A stretch of DNA of 64,000 nucleotides from Citrus sinensis. Lineage: Eukaryota > Streptophyta > Magnoliopsida > Sapindales > Rutaceae. Every line of letters begins with the position of its first letter. The first letter of the stretch is position 1. This document shows positions 1 to 12,400 of the stretch, piece by piece. Under the pieces are notes generated by a model. The model ran no database searches. It had not been told where the DNA came from and worked only from the letters and a program-made list of their open reading frames with translations. The stretch covers positions 1,302,001 through 1,366,000 of the forward strand of contig NC_068558.1 in NCBI RefSeq assembly GCF_022201045.2. Direction: 5' to 3'. A program made the position numbers and the translations under genes.

Positions 1-430
1 CCAACTAATTTTTCTTGATGAAGAGTATCCATCATATTATTTTTTCAATAATTTCTAAGGTTTTCGATGATATGATTTATAATAATTTTCATTCTAAAAA
101 AAGTATTATTGCATAAAATGTTAATAATATGTTAGCTTTTAATTAAAATAAATAACGGTTAGCCAATAATTGAAGAATACAAATGCAAATTGAATTACAT
201 TAACATTAGTCAAAATAATCCCAAAAGATTCAAAATTAATCCACCGAAGAAAATATCAGAAAAAGGCACGCATGCTATTGGCCAGTCAGGTGACACTATA
301 TCACAGTCTAACAAAAATTCCACGAAAACAGCTACACATAATGTCCTCATCTGTGACACAATAATAGAAGGAAAAAACTTACCTCATTTTAACCAAATGA
401 TACGATTATACACAATCTAACACTAAACCC
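1..430. other. AT-rich intergenic sequence upstream of the first gene
   Basis: No gene is seen. The stretch is AT-rich and probably includes the promoter of the Cys/His-repeat gene, because pyrimidine-rich leader-like sequence begins just after it. The short open frame at 190-420 has no family resemblance and lacks coding character. Confidence 0.5.
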
Positions 431-2532
431 TAAATTCGGCACGAGAGCCATTTCTCTTCCACACGCGCAGACATTACCTCTCTCTTTTTTAGCCACTCTT
501 CTTTCTCTCTGTTCACGTCTCTCAAATTTCTCCTCTCTCTCTCTCTCTCTCTCCCTTGCAACTTTTCTCTCACTCTCCGTCTCTTGCCGCCACCGCTCAA
601 GAGCCCTAAAACTGAACTGATCCGTACATCCCCGTTTCTCCCGTTAGAATTCGCTAAATACAGTCAATTCTTCGCTTAAGGTAATTTCGGTGATTCTTCT
701 TGTCCACGCTTTTCCTTCAGCTAAATCGCAAACGAGTCTCCTGTTTTTAGATTTGCTCTTCAATCTTGAATTTATCGTGATATAAGGTCCCTACCTTACT
801 GTTTCTCACGTTTTTTAGCATTATTTCTCCTTAATTACAGCATAGCGGATTGAGTAATGACTTAAATTCTAGTTTTCAGATGAGGCACATTATAATTTCT
901 TTTCCTTCTATTTTAAAAATATTTTCACCATGTTTTCTAGTTTGTCTGTCATCACTTTTTACTGCTGTAATTAATTTATATACTTATGTACTTTGTTAAA
1001 TTGATACACTTTTGATTATTTGTTTGTTTTGTTTCTAGATTTCGAGATTCAAAATCTTGTTTTGCTGGTCGCTGAGTTCAGTTGTTGAACTAGGTGCTGG
1101 TCTAGTGAAAGACTCGGGTATTTTGCTTCATCTCAGTTTTCATGGATTTCTGTGTCTGTTATATTATCTAGTTAATGTTATTGTTCTTTTTAAGGGAAAA
1201 AAACTCATATTTTTCGTTTAGAAACCATCTGAGCATCACTTATGTATAAAAAGATTGAGCTTTTCCTGCATCTTTTCGATTCAAGATTTCCTCGAGAGTT
1301 TCTGGAGTTTGGATTATGATTCTAGGTTAATATACAATGTGTGAACTTTTGATTAGTTGTCTTTTGGAATTTTTATGCGCTGGTGACAGGACAGCTCATT
1401 CTTTGATATCAGATCACTTTAAGATTGGAACTGAATTTAATAAGAAAAAATGGTTTTTTTAGCGCTGCTCGTTTTATATATTTGTTTCTTGTCCAGTTTA
1501 CATCGGTTATATATTTTGTGCCTTGTTTATGTCCACCTTAATCTTTTAAATTTCCATCAGGGGCTCCTGCCTCTGCTTATCCTGTGTTGGTATCATGAAC
1601 TGTGTATATCCTGATACACATGATTAAAATGGGGGATGTTTGATTTGTGCTTCAAAAAGTGTTTTCTAAAAACGAGGATATGGATGTGATTGGGTGCATT
1701 TTCAAAGACAACAGTGAAAAAGGCTGTCACTAAAATGATTTCTGAGACAGTTTTTGAGAAATTCTAAATTAAATGCTTGTTTTGGAAGATTTTATGCATT
1801 TCTTGTTTTAAGAAATCAAGGATTTGGTTATATCTTCCAAATTTGCTGTTCCACAATTAATTCCTTTTGTCCAGAAGTGGAATATTTTATCTTAAATTAG
1901 GAAACATTGTATGGCCTAAATATTCTCTGATTTTTCAACAGTCCATATGCATATTAACTATGGTGTTCTATTAACTATTTTACTAAGTATGGGCAGTGAA
2001 AAAGTTAAAACTATTGCCATTTAGTGTGGAAAGAAAGTTTACTTTAGACATTATTCTCCCTACAATTTTGTTGTCATCGTGAATAATTGATTATTGAATT
2101 CTTTAATTTTTATTTACTCTGGTAGCCACCTCTTGAAAAATGTTCTATTTTGTTTCTTGTTGCCATGATACCTAGTTATACAAATTGCCTTCCAGTTACT
2201 TTCATTTAGACAACAATATCCTGTACTTATCATGAAATTTTGTTGTGAAACAGGATGATCAACTGCTATGATTTTCTTGTGAAGGAGTATTGTTTGCTCA
2301 GTTCCATTTTCTGTTGTTTCAACTGATCAATCCAAGTCCGTGTTAAATAAACTTCTATTAAAATGGATCGTTGTGACACTTCAGGATTTGTTAGTGGGGG
2401 TGGGATACACACTTTGAGTGACATCTAACCGTAGTTTTGTAGCTAATTGCTCTCATTGTGGAAGTCAGGTTGACTGTTCTGTTGTAATTAAGTTTAGGTT
2501 TGGTTATCATAAAGCCATTCATCTATCACTTA
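431..2532 (+). other. Probable 5' UTR with a long leader intron of the WRKY19-like gene
   Basis: The first part is CT-rich leader-like sequence with a (CT)n run at 533-553. A plausible donor (AAG|GTAATT) lies near 680, and a plausible acceptor (GTCAG|GTTGAC) near 2469, about 60 bases before the start codon. The roughly 1.8 kb between is T-rich and intron-like with no open frame. Leader introns are common in plant regulatory genes. The exact transcription start and borders are inferred. Confidence 0.5.
533..553. repeat. (CT)n microsatellite in the leader
   Basis: An uninterrupted CT dinucleotide run sits in the presumed 5' UTR. CT runs are common in plant leaders and core promoters. Confidence 0.8.
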
Positions 2533-4587
2533 ATGGACCCTAGTTTTCAGAGGTTGAGTTTTGCTGCTAATTATTCTTTAAATGCATTCAAAACCTCGGG
2601 CAGTTCAAGGCAAGCTGGAGGAGCTGGGGCTGAGGATGGCACAGATACTATTTTACGTCTTGATTCCCCTGGTTCTTCGAACCCTCACATATCTGCCTCA
2701 AAGGGAATCAAACGGAAATGGAGTTTGATTGATGGATCTGTGCATCAGCAAGTTGGCTCTACATTATCCCTTGGGCTTGGTCGACCATCGAGCTCCTCAG
2801 ACAGCAAGGGTAGTTCTGCAACTGCCTGCACTACAACGTCTTCCGCCAAAGAAAATGAAGAGGAATCCTCAATGGATCTTGATTTGGATTTCACCCTCCA
2901 TCTCGGCAATGACAAGATGCCTAACCCAAAAAAATCTGCCTACTCAAATATGAAAGGAGTGGAATTGCAGCCAAAGGTTGACCTCGTGTTAAGTCTCTCC
3001 ACTGGATCCCCTGAATCAGGCATTACTTCTCTACATCCAAGCTCCAGTTTACTTCATTTTGGCATGGAGATGCCATTACTTGCTGGTGGGACCCTTAATG
3101 CAGATGATGGTTCAACATCATGCGGTTGGAAGACGGGTGTTTCCTTGCCGCCATTGCAGACTGCACCAAATAAAGAGAGTAGATTCTTTTTCGATTGTGC
3201 TCTGAGAACTAATGACCTTACTGCCAATGTTCATGATCTCTCATCAAGTGTGGTAACCACACCAAGAAGCTCAGTCACCTGTACTTCCGGGATAACCCAA
3301 CAGCATCAGCGACTACAGAGGAGCTCTAGTTCCAAGACCTGTCAGGTTGAGGGATGTGGAAAGGGAGCTAGAGGTGCTTCTGGCCGTTGTATTTCCCATG
3401 GTGGTGGCCGAAGGTGTCAAAAACTCGGCTGCCACAAGGGAGCCGAGGGCCGGACTGTGTACTGCAAAGCCCATGGGGGTGGTCGGCGGTGTGAATACCT
3501 TGGGTGTACAAAGAGTGCGGAAGGGCGCACTGATTACTGTATTGCCCATGGTGGTGGTCGGAGATGCAGCCATGAGGGTTGCACTCGAGCAGCTAGAGGG
3601 AAATCTGGGTTGTGTATCCGTCATGGTGGGGGCAAGAGATGTCAAAAGGAAAATTGTACAAAGAGTGCTGAAGGGCTCTCAGGTCTTTGTATCTCACATG
3701 GAGGTGGTCGACGATGCCAAGCCTCAGGTTGCACAAAAGGAGCACAAGGGAGCACAATGTTCTGCAAGGCACATGGTGGTGGAAAACGTTGCACTGCCCC
3801 TGGGTGTACCAAGGGTGCTGAAGGAAGCACTTCTTTTTGTAAGGGCCATGGAGGTGGAAAAAGATGCGCATTCCAAGGTGGCGGGGTTTGTACAAAGAGC
3901 GTGCATGGAGGAACCAACTTCTGCGTAGCACATGGTGGTGGTAAGCGGTGTGCCGTTCCTGAGTGTACAAAGAGTGCAAGGGGACGGACTGACTATTGTG
4001 TCCGTCATGGCGGGGGGAAGAGATGCAAATTTGAAGGGTGTGGCAAGAGTGCACAAGGTAGCACTGATTTTTGTAAGGCTCATGGTGGAGGGAAAAGATG
4101 TTCTTGGGGCCATCCTGGTTCAGAATATGGTCCCCAATCTACTGGTCCCTGTAACTCATTTGCAAGGGGTAAGACAGGTCTCTGTGCACTCCACAGTGGC
4201 TTGGTGCAGGATAAGAGGGTGCATGGTGGTTTCACCCTAGGACCTGTGGTGCTGGACCCTAATCTCCACAAACCTGAGAAGATGAAGGAGGTTGTCACTG
4301 CTGATGACATGAATGTGGATATCATGAAGATGGGGAGTGGTCTTGGAAGTTCAGCTGGCAAATCTTCTGATTCCAAGCATGGAGTCTCAAATGTGAGCGA
4401 CTCAGTTGGGGGAGGTGGATTCCCATCTGTGCCAGTTTTTGTCCCGGAAGGCCGGGTGCATGGTGGAAGCTTGATGGCAATGCTCGCTGGCAGTTCTGGT
4501 GTCAGCTCAAACAGCAGTAAAGTTGTAGTAGCCTGTGATCCATTGGTGACAGGGAAGTCTAGTATCATACCTCAGAGCTGGATGTGA
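2533..4587 (+). CDS. Cys/His-repeat protein annotated in plants as WRKY19-like or loricrin-like
   Basis: A single open exon encodes 684 residues. The ATG at 2533 is chosen because the open frame upstream of it has only non-ATG codons. Residues about 270-555 hold eleven copies of a 25-residue unit with spacing Cys-x4-Cys...Cys-x2-His followed by Gly-Gly-Gly-(Arg/Lys)-Arg, an array suited to binding metal. The N-terminal third is Ser/Thr-rich with a basic stretch near residue 55. It contains two LxLxL motifs, LSLGL at 78-82 and LVLSL at 151-155, which match EAR-type repression motifs. Plant genomes carry such proteins under the name 'probable WRKY transcription factor 19', but no WRKYGQK domain is visible here. 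A nuclear regulatory role is inferred. The last ~110 bases of the coding region are partly duplicated in the 3' UTR. Confidence 0.85.
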   Translation: MDPSFQRLSFAANYSLNAFKTSGSSRQAGGAGAEDGTDTILRLDSPGSSNPHISASKGIKRKWSLIDGSVHQQVGSTLSLGLGRPSSSSDSKGSSATACTTTSSAKENEEESSMDLDLDFTLHLGNDKMPNPKKSAYSNMKGVELQPKVDLVLSLSTGSPESGITSLHPSSSLLHFGMEMPLLAGGTLNADDGSTSCGWKTGVSLPPLQTAPNKESRFFFDCALRTNDLTANVHDLSSSVVTTPRSSVTCTSGITQQHQRLQRSSSSKTCQVEGCGKGARGASGRCISHGGGRRCQKLGCHKGAEGRTVYCKAHGGGRRCEYLGCTKSAEGRTDYCIAHGGGRRCSHEGCTRAARGKSGLCIRHGGGKRCQKENCTKSAEGLSGLCISHGGGRRCQASGCTKGAQGSTMFCKAHGGGKRCTAPGCTKGAEGSTSFCKGHGGGKRCAFQGGGVCTKSVHGGTNFCVAHGGGKRCAVPECTKSARGRTDYCVRHGGGKRCKFEGCGKSAQGSTDFCKAHGGGKRCSWGHPGSEYGPQSTGPCNSFARGKTGLCALHSGLVQDKRVHGGFTLGPVVLDPNLHKPEKMKEVVTADDMNVDIMKMGSGLGSSAGKSSDSKHGVSNVSDSVGGGGFPSVPVFVPEGRVHGGSLMAMLAGSSGVSSNSSKVVVACDPLVTGKSSIIPQSWM

Positions 4588-6203
4588 GTTTCTCTTCACT
4601 GCTCTAAATGCAATGGCAATGCTGCAGATGCTTCTGGTTTGGGTGCAAGCAGCAGCTAAGTTGTAGCTGTTGATCCAGTTGCAAAATGCCTCAGAACTGG
4701 ATTTGTCCCTTGGTTCTCTCAGATTGGTCTTGGCACTTGGAAGTACTTGTCTGCGTGTTAATGTTTCTTTGGTCCTAGTCTGTTGGGTCTGTTGGTCGTT
4801 TAGGAGTTCGATATATTAGTCCTAGGGGTGAATATTTATTGGGGTCAAAATTTGGTAATTCTATTAGAAGGTAGTATTTGAGTCTGGTCTTCATGTGTTT
4901 CGAATGTAAATATATATTTTATGTCCGGCAGGTGCTTGTGAATACAGGCTATTATTTCTACCGTCCCCATCAGTTTGTTTGTCAAACATTCTGATTATAA
5001 TAAAACCTTTTACTGTATTATATTTACTCCTCAGCTTGATTGGATATCGCTTTGCTTCCAACGTCTGTATTTCGGCACTGACTGACATGACTTACCTTGT
5101 GTTCATAAAATGAAAACCCGAGCAACAAGCGAACAATGTTTCAGCTGGCGGTTCCCGTACGGAACTTCTTTCTCATTGTGCCATTACGCAGCGGCAGCGT
5201 ACCGTTTATTGTAAATGAAGATTTTCTCGCAACCATTTTCTTTTTAATGTTATTTTCAAAATCTATATAAATAAGAGGAAAAAAAGAAAAGAAAAGAAAA
5301 ATCCTCCCCTCCATCCTCTGTCTTATTCCAAAATATCGCCGTCAGGAGAATTAAACGGATGGTTTAGGAGTACGTGATTTCCTAAATAATCCATTTGCCA
5401 TAACACATTAATCCTTGTACAAGATAATTAACCGGCTTGAAAGTGATCACATCTACCAGCTCTCGGGATCCTAAGTGTTCAGAATGTCCAGGAGACGCGT
5501 CTTGGACGAGCGTACAATTAATAACAAATAGCCCATGTGCTGTTACGAATTTTAGTTTTACCTATTCCCTCCTATTCATGATATCGGTACGTAATTGTGG
5601 ACACGGTACCGTCTCCATCTATAATCTATACGTCCCACAAGATTTTATCTTTGTCACCATCATCAATATTATTAATTATTATTACTTGGTAGAGTTGGAT
5701 ATACTGATTTCAAGGTCTGTAGTATATGAATGACATTAAAGAGAATTATTTTGTAGCAAATTAAATATAATTATTTCGTTGATGATTGTTCACCAACACT
5801 CACCGACAAGTTACCTCCGTATACTGCATGATTAGACGCCGTCTTGAATGGCTTTTATTTTATCAGTCCCATCTCCTCTACTCTACATTGGATTCGGGTC
5901 ACCTCAGGAATTTTCAGATCATGTGTTTGCTTTTCTTTTCTTTTTTTTTAAGAGATCGCTAATTCTATTTTGTTTTATCTTAACTTTTTAGTTCGCTTAT
6001 TTTCTTTTAGAATGATACTTAAAAGACGTGGTTAATAAAAAATAAAAATAAAAAAGAAGAAAAAAGAAAAAAAGTAATGGAGATTTTTCTTCAACTGGAA
6101 TTTAATTTATTGCTTTGTCTTCACGGCATTATATTTTTCCAACAACGGCATTTTTACTTCACATATCACATTTTGTATGATGCAGATTATATATAGAAAA
6201 TTC
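4588..6203. other. Convergent intergenic region between the WRKY19-like and ALMT genes
   Basis: This holds the 3' UTR of the plus-strand gene, including a decayed copy of its coding end at 4613-4703, and the region past the 3' end of the minus-strand transporter. The remainder is AT-rich with A- and T-runs. No further gene is supported; the frame at 5437-5733 starts without ATG and resembles nothing known. Confidence 0.6.
4613..4703 (+). repeat. Untranslated tandem copy of the coding 3' end
   Basis: The segment resembles 4473-4584, the last coding bases of the WRKY19-like gene. Both begin ATGGCAATGCT, share AGCAG(C/T)AAAGTTGTAG-like and TGATCCA-TTG blocks, and end in CTCAGA(G/A)CTGGAT. The copy lies about 25 bases past the stop codon and contains small indels. 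Confidence 0.7.
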
Positions 6204-7368
6204 TCAAAAACTTGGTTGAACTAATAGACCCTCGTGCTTAAACTTAGCCAATTTGGAGAGTTCATCAACAGCTTCAGCCAAGTGATCAAGCCTAGCTACA
6301 AACTCAATAAGCAAGGAAGTAAATGTAGCAAGTGAGAGTGCTGCAGTGCTTTCTAGCGCTCTCATTCTTGGCAAAGAATCCACACCCAATCCTCCTTCCT
6401 CTTCGAAAGCATCAACCTCTCTTGATGGCCAAGAGTGCAGCCTTCTAGATTGCTTCCTCACTGTTTCATGATAAGACTCTGCCTGCGCTGCAAACTCCGG
6501 TGGGAGAGTCCCCGAAAACGTTTTTGGGGTGGTCAGATCCGAGTCCTTCTCCAGGTCATGATTGCTTTCACTTTCAGCATCGGCTTGTTGGTCATTGGAG
6601 AGCTCGAAGAGTTTAGGGAATGGCTTGGAATTTTCTGGCGGGTCACAAGAGGCTGTTGTGAGGAGATAGGAATGCATGTCTATGCTGCCCTGGAGTCGTT
6701 CTGTTGAACTGTGAAGCCTCTTCAGAAGACAAGTTTTGACACTTCGCTTCATGTTGCCAATGTCTTTGCCCAAGTTCCGGACCAGCTCTGCTGCCTGGCT
6801 TGTCACTTCTTGTATTTCGGATTGGAATGTGATTCGGAGATTGTAGGGTGCCTGAAAATCAAGAACAAGTACTGATCATGAGTCATTATATATATATATA
6901 TGAGAAATGTCGATCTTGGAATGAATACCATTAATTGGATTACTTTTTTTTTTCATTTTTGACAAAATGTTACTGCGCGTCTTTGTCATTGTGGATTATA
7001 AATTATGGAAATAAATAGAGTATAATGCTCTCACCTCTAATCTCTGTTAAAAATATAATTTTTAACTTGTTGGTCGCTCCAATTTTTTGTTTACGATCTC
7101 TAATTTATGATATATTATTTATAATACCTAGAATTTAGGGTGTCAATGACTGAAATCTAAGGGTTTAAGGAAGTAATAATAAACATCTCTAGTTGTATAT
7201 AAAAATTACATTCCAAATGATATGGCATGTGACGTAAATGATTAAGTAATCAGCAAATTTTTACAAACTCCAAGTAAATTAATTATATTATTACACCATT
7301 CATTTGACTAATATTTTTGAATTTATATAAAAATTTTAGGATGTCTAGCAGACTAGCACTACTTGAAC

Positions 7369-7405
<37 letters not shown>

Positions 7406-9404
7406 TTTTTCAAATAATATAATTATAAGCCGGAACAGACGGTATGTATGAACATTTAGAAGATCAGCAACAGAACATGCATGTGGCTGTTTACTCTGGG
7501 CACCAAGCTGGCATAGTGGAAGCACCAAATTTGGGCCTTCTGCTAAGATTTAAAAGTAAACTCAGCTATTTGTATTTGACATGAAGCATGATCTGGGAAT
7601 CTCTTTTACGCGTAATATTGTGGCAGCACGGTAATTGATATGAAATGGAAGAACAAAGAATCAGAGCATCGATGAGAATTGCAATTTACACCCGGAGCGC
7701 ACACCAACTAGAAGCATAAACACATGGTAAATATAATTCGTGACGACTGATATGAGAATCTCAGACTTATTTAATTTTCCTTTTCAATTATTCGTTTGCT
7801 CTTGGAATTCTGGACCATTTTTGTTTGATTTAATATAATTCTTTTGGCTAGATTCCTTAGTTGCAGGCATTTCTGTATGCACTAAGAAAATTAATGGTTA
7901 TGATTCTGATTGATAGAATATGAATATCCGATCAAATATTTCTCTTTCTCTTTGAACAAGTTGATTTATTGTTACGTGGATGATATTTCTCGCACACAAG
8001 AAGCAGAGAGAGGAAAAATACCTGAATCTCAGAGTGAAGAACACCATGAAGTGCCATAACCTCATATGCACAATAACGTAGAACTGCTCCAACTTTAACG
8101 TACTTTGACCATGGATAGAAGAAATGTCGAAATCTGCCGTGTGGTGGCTCCCATTTTGCCGAAATTGACTTCAAATTACATGTAACATCCAGGATCAATG
8201 TTGTTAGTGTTTGTATATATTAATTACAAAAGAAAAAAAAAAAAAGGTAAGAAGAAAAGAACAATTAACCACCAAAGACTCCAATTTTGCTGAAGAGTTC
8301 AAAGTATTTTTGCATTTCTTGTAAGCAGGTTCATCCGGAAACTCATCCATTAGAGTCTTGGTGAAGTCTGGATGATCTAACCCGTCGTCTTCTAAATATT
8401 TCTTCACACATTCTGAAAATTCAAGAGTGATTATTATTATTATTTTGTATTGGTTCAACATATTGCTTCACTCAACTGCCTGTCTAGCTCATAATATCTA
8501 TAGCAGAGTTAATTAATTGACTTACCTTCAAGAGAGTCGGCAAGGGAGTTGAAGCTGTTGACTAGCTCCTTGTGTAATTGCTCCCCTGCCCAGATAGGGA
8601 ACACTAATACATTCACTAGGACTGCTACAAATCCACCAATGGCAATAGAGTACAGGCGATCCATGGAAGTCCTAATTGGGTTTCCCATTCGATATCCGGA
8701 GACAATGATCAAACAGTAGGTGAAAAGTATGACCCTGAAGCCATACTCATATGGCACAAGTGATGGCCATAATTTCATGAAAGATGTAACAGCTCCTGTA
8801 TATACAGAATATTCGACGTAAACCTCTTAATCAAATTATCTCTATTTCTAAAATATCCAGAAGCTATACCTATCAAGAATATGCTAATGCCAATTATAAT
8901 AGGCTCAGCAACTCGGCCAGTGGACAGAGCAAACTGAGCAACTGCAATAGCTAAGATACCGGCAAGCAAGCTTCCAAGTGCTCGGTTAAAACCTCGATTA
9001 AACGTTGCACCTGAAGAAATTCGGGGCCATTAGATATGCAATTGCAGTATAAGCTGATATTTGAAAATCAAATTTTTATCACTACATTAGTGCATACCAA
9101 CTGTATATTCGAACATTACGGCAACAGTAAGGATGGACCAAATGATGTTGGTGCCAAATATTTCATAAGGCGCTCGAAATAGTATTAGCAAAGACACAAG
9201 TAGAACAGCTAGGCCCACTTTGAATGAGAATTTAACTCTGTTGCTATCTTCTCTGGCAAATTCCCAAACTTTCCACACCCACGCTTTAATGGAAAAGTCT
9301 CCGTCGCCGCCGGAACTCTTGCCACTTCCCGGCTGCTGCACCTTAATCTTGGTAGTTCCCGCTGATGGAATATTGATCTCAACGGAACCCTTTTTCCCAT
9401 TCAT
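6204..9404 (-). CDS. Aluminium-activated malate transporter, clade 2 (ALMT4/5/6/9-like)
   Basis: Six exons close in phase: 9404-9098, 9010-8870, 8795-8526, 8412-8273, 8168-8022 and 6851-6204, giving 550 aa. The ATG at 9404 follows an in-frame stop at 9477-9479. The N-terminal half has the family's hydrophobic segments, including GTNIIWSILTVAVMFEYTVG, then PIWAGE, then the conserved WEPPHGRF block and a second conserved ALHG block. The C-terminus ends in an ALSLATF-SLLIEFVARL helix typical of clade 2, whose Arabidopsis members act as malate or chloride channels in the vacuolar membrane. Vacuolar anion transport is therefore the inferred role. The donor of exon 4 (TTG|GTGGTT) is weak but required for phase. 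Intron 5 is 1.17 kb and holds a (TA)n run. Confidence 0.92.
7372..7402. repeat. (TA)n microsatellite in ALMT intron 5
   Basis: An uninterrupted TA run of about 31 bases lies within the last intron of the malate transporter gene. Likely length-polymorphic. Confidence 0.85.
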
Positions 9405-12400
9405 TCTCCAATGAAGTACTATAAAATTTTCCAACCCTGTTTGCACACTCTGCTTCAAGTTCCCCGTATTGCTGTTTTAGAAATTAAAATAAACTGCTTT
9501 TGAGCTCAACTGAGAGGCTGGAGCTGGAGGAAATGCTGAGGTGAAAATATATAGCACTTGTAGGATATTGTAAGCTTAGTTGTAGGTGCAACTGGGGAAA
9601 GAAAGCGTGTGTAGTCAATATATCATATACAGTGAGGGAATGATACGGCAATAATAGAAGAGAAAATGGAACTAAAAATCTCAGGATAAAGATGCTTAAC
9701 CTCAATAATGTTGCACGGATGGAGAATTTAGAATATTATCTATAAATAAACAAATTTTGTCAAAAAACAAAATTGCATGACAATGCATCAATCAACACCA
9801 CGATTACTTGTGTTATGTATACCTCTTCAGAATATTTCATTGTTAGAGAGGATCGATGCTTATTAATTTTTATTTTTTAAGGTTAAGCTGAAGCTCTGAG
9901 ACACGCAAGTCCAAAACTAATTGCCTGTAATAACCTACTCTAGTTGATGACTTTATTAATTTGTTTTTATCGGATCAAGGATATGTATAAACGTCTTTGC
10001 TTGTGATTTAATTTCTACATTTCAATATTAAACAATTCCTCGATCGGAGTTTTACCCAAAATGGAAAAGAAGATTGGGAACAAAAAATGGAGAATGTTAA
10101 AAATTAAACAAGAGATTTAAAAGCTTCCCACTTTCCTCATATGGGAATTATACCTTGACTGATGAGAATGGCGCCGGCACCAATTGATAATATTTAAACA
10201 TCTGAGAGTTGCAATGCAAGTTGTTAAAATTTTGAAGATTTTTGCTCGCTCCCTCATCTTCAACCCATAACTCTCAATGAATTAAGTGTGTGTGTGTGTG
10301 TATATCTCAACAAATTAATGCTTTCTTCTCTCTAAATTTAATTTAGTCGGAGGAATCTAATTATGTTTCGTGAAATATATGCCTTTCCTAGGCTACCTCA
10401 TGCTTTCCTCAAAATTTTCTTACGAGATATTGTGCTTATTATTCTTCATATCATTATTCTTCCTACTTTATGTTGTTACATGTATTTAATTATTTTTTAA
10501 TAAATAATTTGCATGTTTGCAACTCATCAATATTTATCTACCTAGACACGTACATAGAATCAAATAAAGGTTTCTGTGCGTTTTAGTAGGATTTTGCATT
10601 TTGATGGATTACTCAATTATATCAACCCTCCATTTTTTAGCATTTTGCTGTCAAAAGTGTTTCACTCAGATAACTTCTGCGATTTACTTTTCATTATGCA
10701 TCCACTAATTTTGTAAAGCATGTATTCTGGAATAACGTGGCCCCCCCCAAAAAAAAAAAAAAATCAACAATTTTCAAGAGAAAATGAATAACTTGAGATG
10801 AAGAATTGAAGATGAATGAAGCTTTTGATTGATTAAGCGTGGCTAAGGTGGAAAATTAACAATAACGAAAAAAAAATAACAGACTCATTATCTGTAATTA
10901 GAATTTCAGGAAGTCACACATAAAACTTCAATAAAAAGGAGAAAATAATTACATACATTCTCAAATTTTATCTTATGAATAACTAAATTCTTATAATTCC
11001 AGAAATAGATAGCTAAACCTGATATATAGAGAATGAACACCGCTAAATCCGGTATACATAGAAAATGAACATCTGCACACTCTTCCTTACCTGCACATTT
11101 TCAAGTTTTACCTAATGAATAACTAAATTCTTGTAAGTTTTTGTTTTGTTAATCAATAATGCATCAATTTATCACTCTTATATTAATTTACTTGTTTTAC
11201 TTTCATTTACATAATTTATGTTTTATTTCACACGTAATGTTAATATACAAGTTGTAATTAACATGTGATGTGTTAGTTATTTATTTTACTTTTCATTTAT
11301 AAGTCTTACGTTCTATTTAAATAATTTATATTTTATTTAACAATTAATATTAATTTACAAGTTTCATATTTTATTTACATAATTTATACTTAATTCCGGA
11401 ATTATTGTCGTCATTTTAATCAGTGCAGCACAAAATGAATTATACGTTTGTTATTTTACAATTGCCGGATGAAAATTTGATATTTTTTCTTTCTATAATA
11501 CATGCGAACACCCTTGTGATGTGATCAACTTTAAGGTGGAAAGTTGTTAAGTTTCAAACTTTTTCAAATATTTGTACTACTTTTACTAATCTTGGAATGG
11601 AAAGTCGCTAATTTTACTTCGAATAATAAAAGACGATCTAACATAAGTTGAAAACTAAATTTTAGTACGTGAATATGAAAGGGCGATTCCAGGGTTTCAT
11701 CTCAAGAAGGCTTAATTCTTTGCGGTAGAAGAATATTGGAATCTTATTAATCGTTTGTTCTGACAACATGCAAAGGCATTTGTCAAAAACTGAACTCTTC
11801 GAAATTTCAACCATATATCAGATGTGGCAAATTTTAGAAAGTAATTATATTTTAACATTCGCTCTGAAACCGACAAGTCAAACCTATATATGAGTGTGAG
11901 AAATACCATGTTATGTTTTGGGAACGACAGCCCGCTTCGTTATTAACAGACAAAAGATGTTTGTCGTCGACTCGTCACCATTTTCATTCTTTGAGCTCTA
12001 ATTTGAACCAGACGGTTCCAGAAATAACAGTTGGATGCAGCCAGCTGGAAAAATATATAATCGGACATTAGGATTCGTTCCCTTCGTTCAGGATACTTCT
12101 TTAACTAAATTTTGAATTATTGATCATCATCTCTGTAGATATAACAATGGATAGGTGTCGTACCAATATATATTTAAAGAAAAATAATGGAACTAGTGGG
12201 GATTGATTTGGACGTCACTTCAGTTAGAAAAAAAGGCTTAAAAAGAAAATTATATTAAGAGAGCATATTGTGAACGTCTGGTTAATATTGGTCAAGGAAT
12301 TAATGCAGGAATCAGGATATATATATATATATTGTCCCTTAAATGATGACTGTAACGGTACATGATACATGGGATTGGGAAAACCGTGTTTTGGATTGTT

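Noticed and set aside
2500-2532. An N-terminal extension of the WRKY19-like protein
   Set aside because: It would need to start at TTG; the first ATG in frame is at 2533 and gives a family-like start.
3313-4568. Several long open frames on both strands within the WRKY19-like gene
   Set aside because: They are shadows of the repeated Cys/His coding sequence, which keeps the same codon pattern in every unit, and none resembles a known protein.
9405-9458. An upstream extension of the ALMT protein
   Set aside because: The first codon would be TTG; the ATG at 9404 is the first real start after an in-frame stop at 9477-9479.
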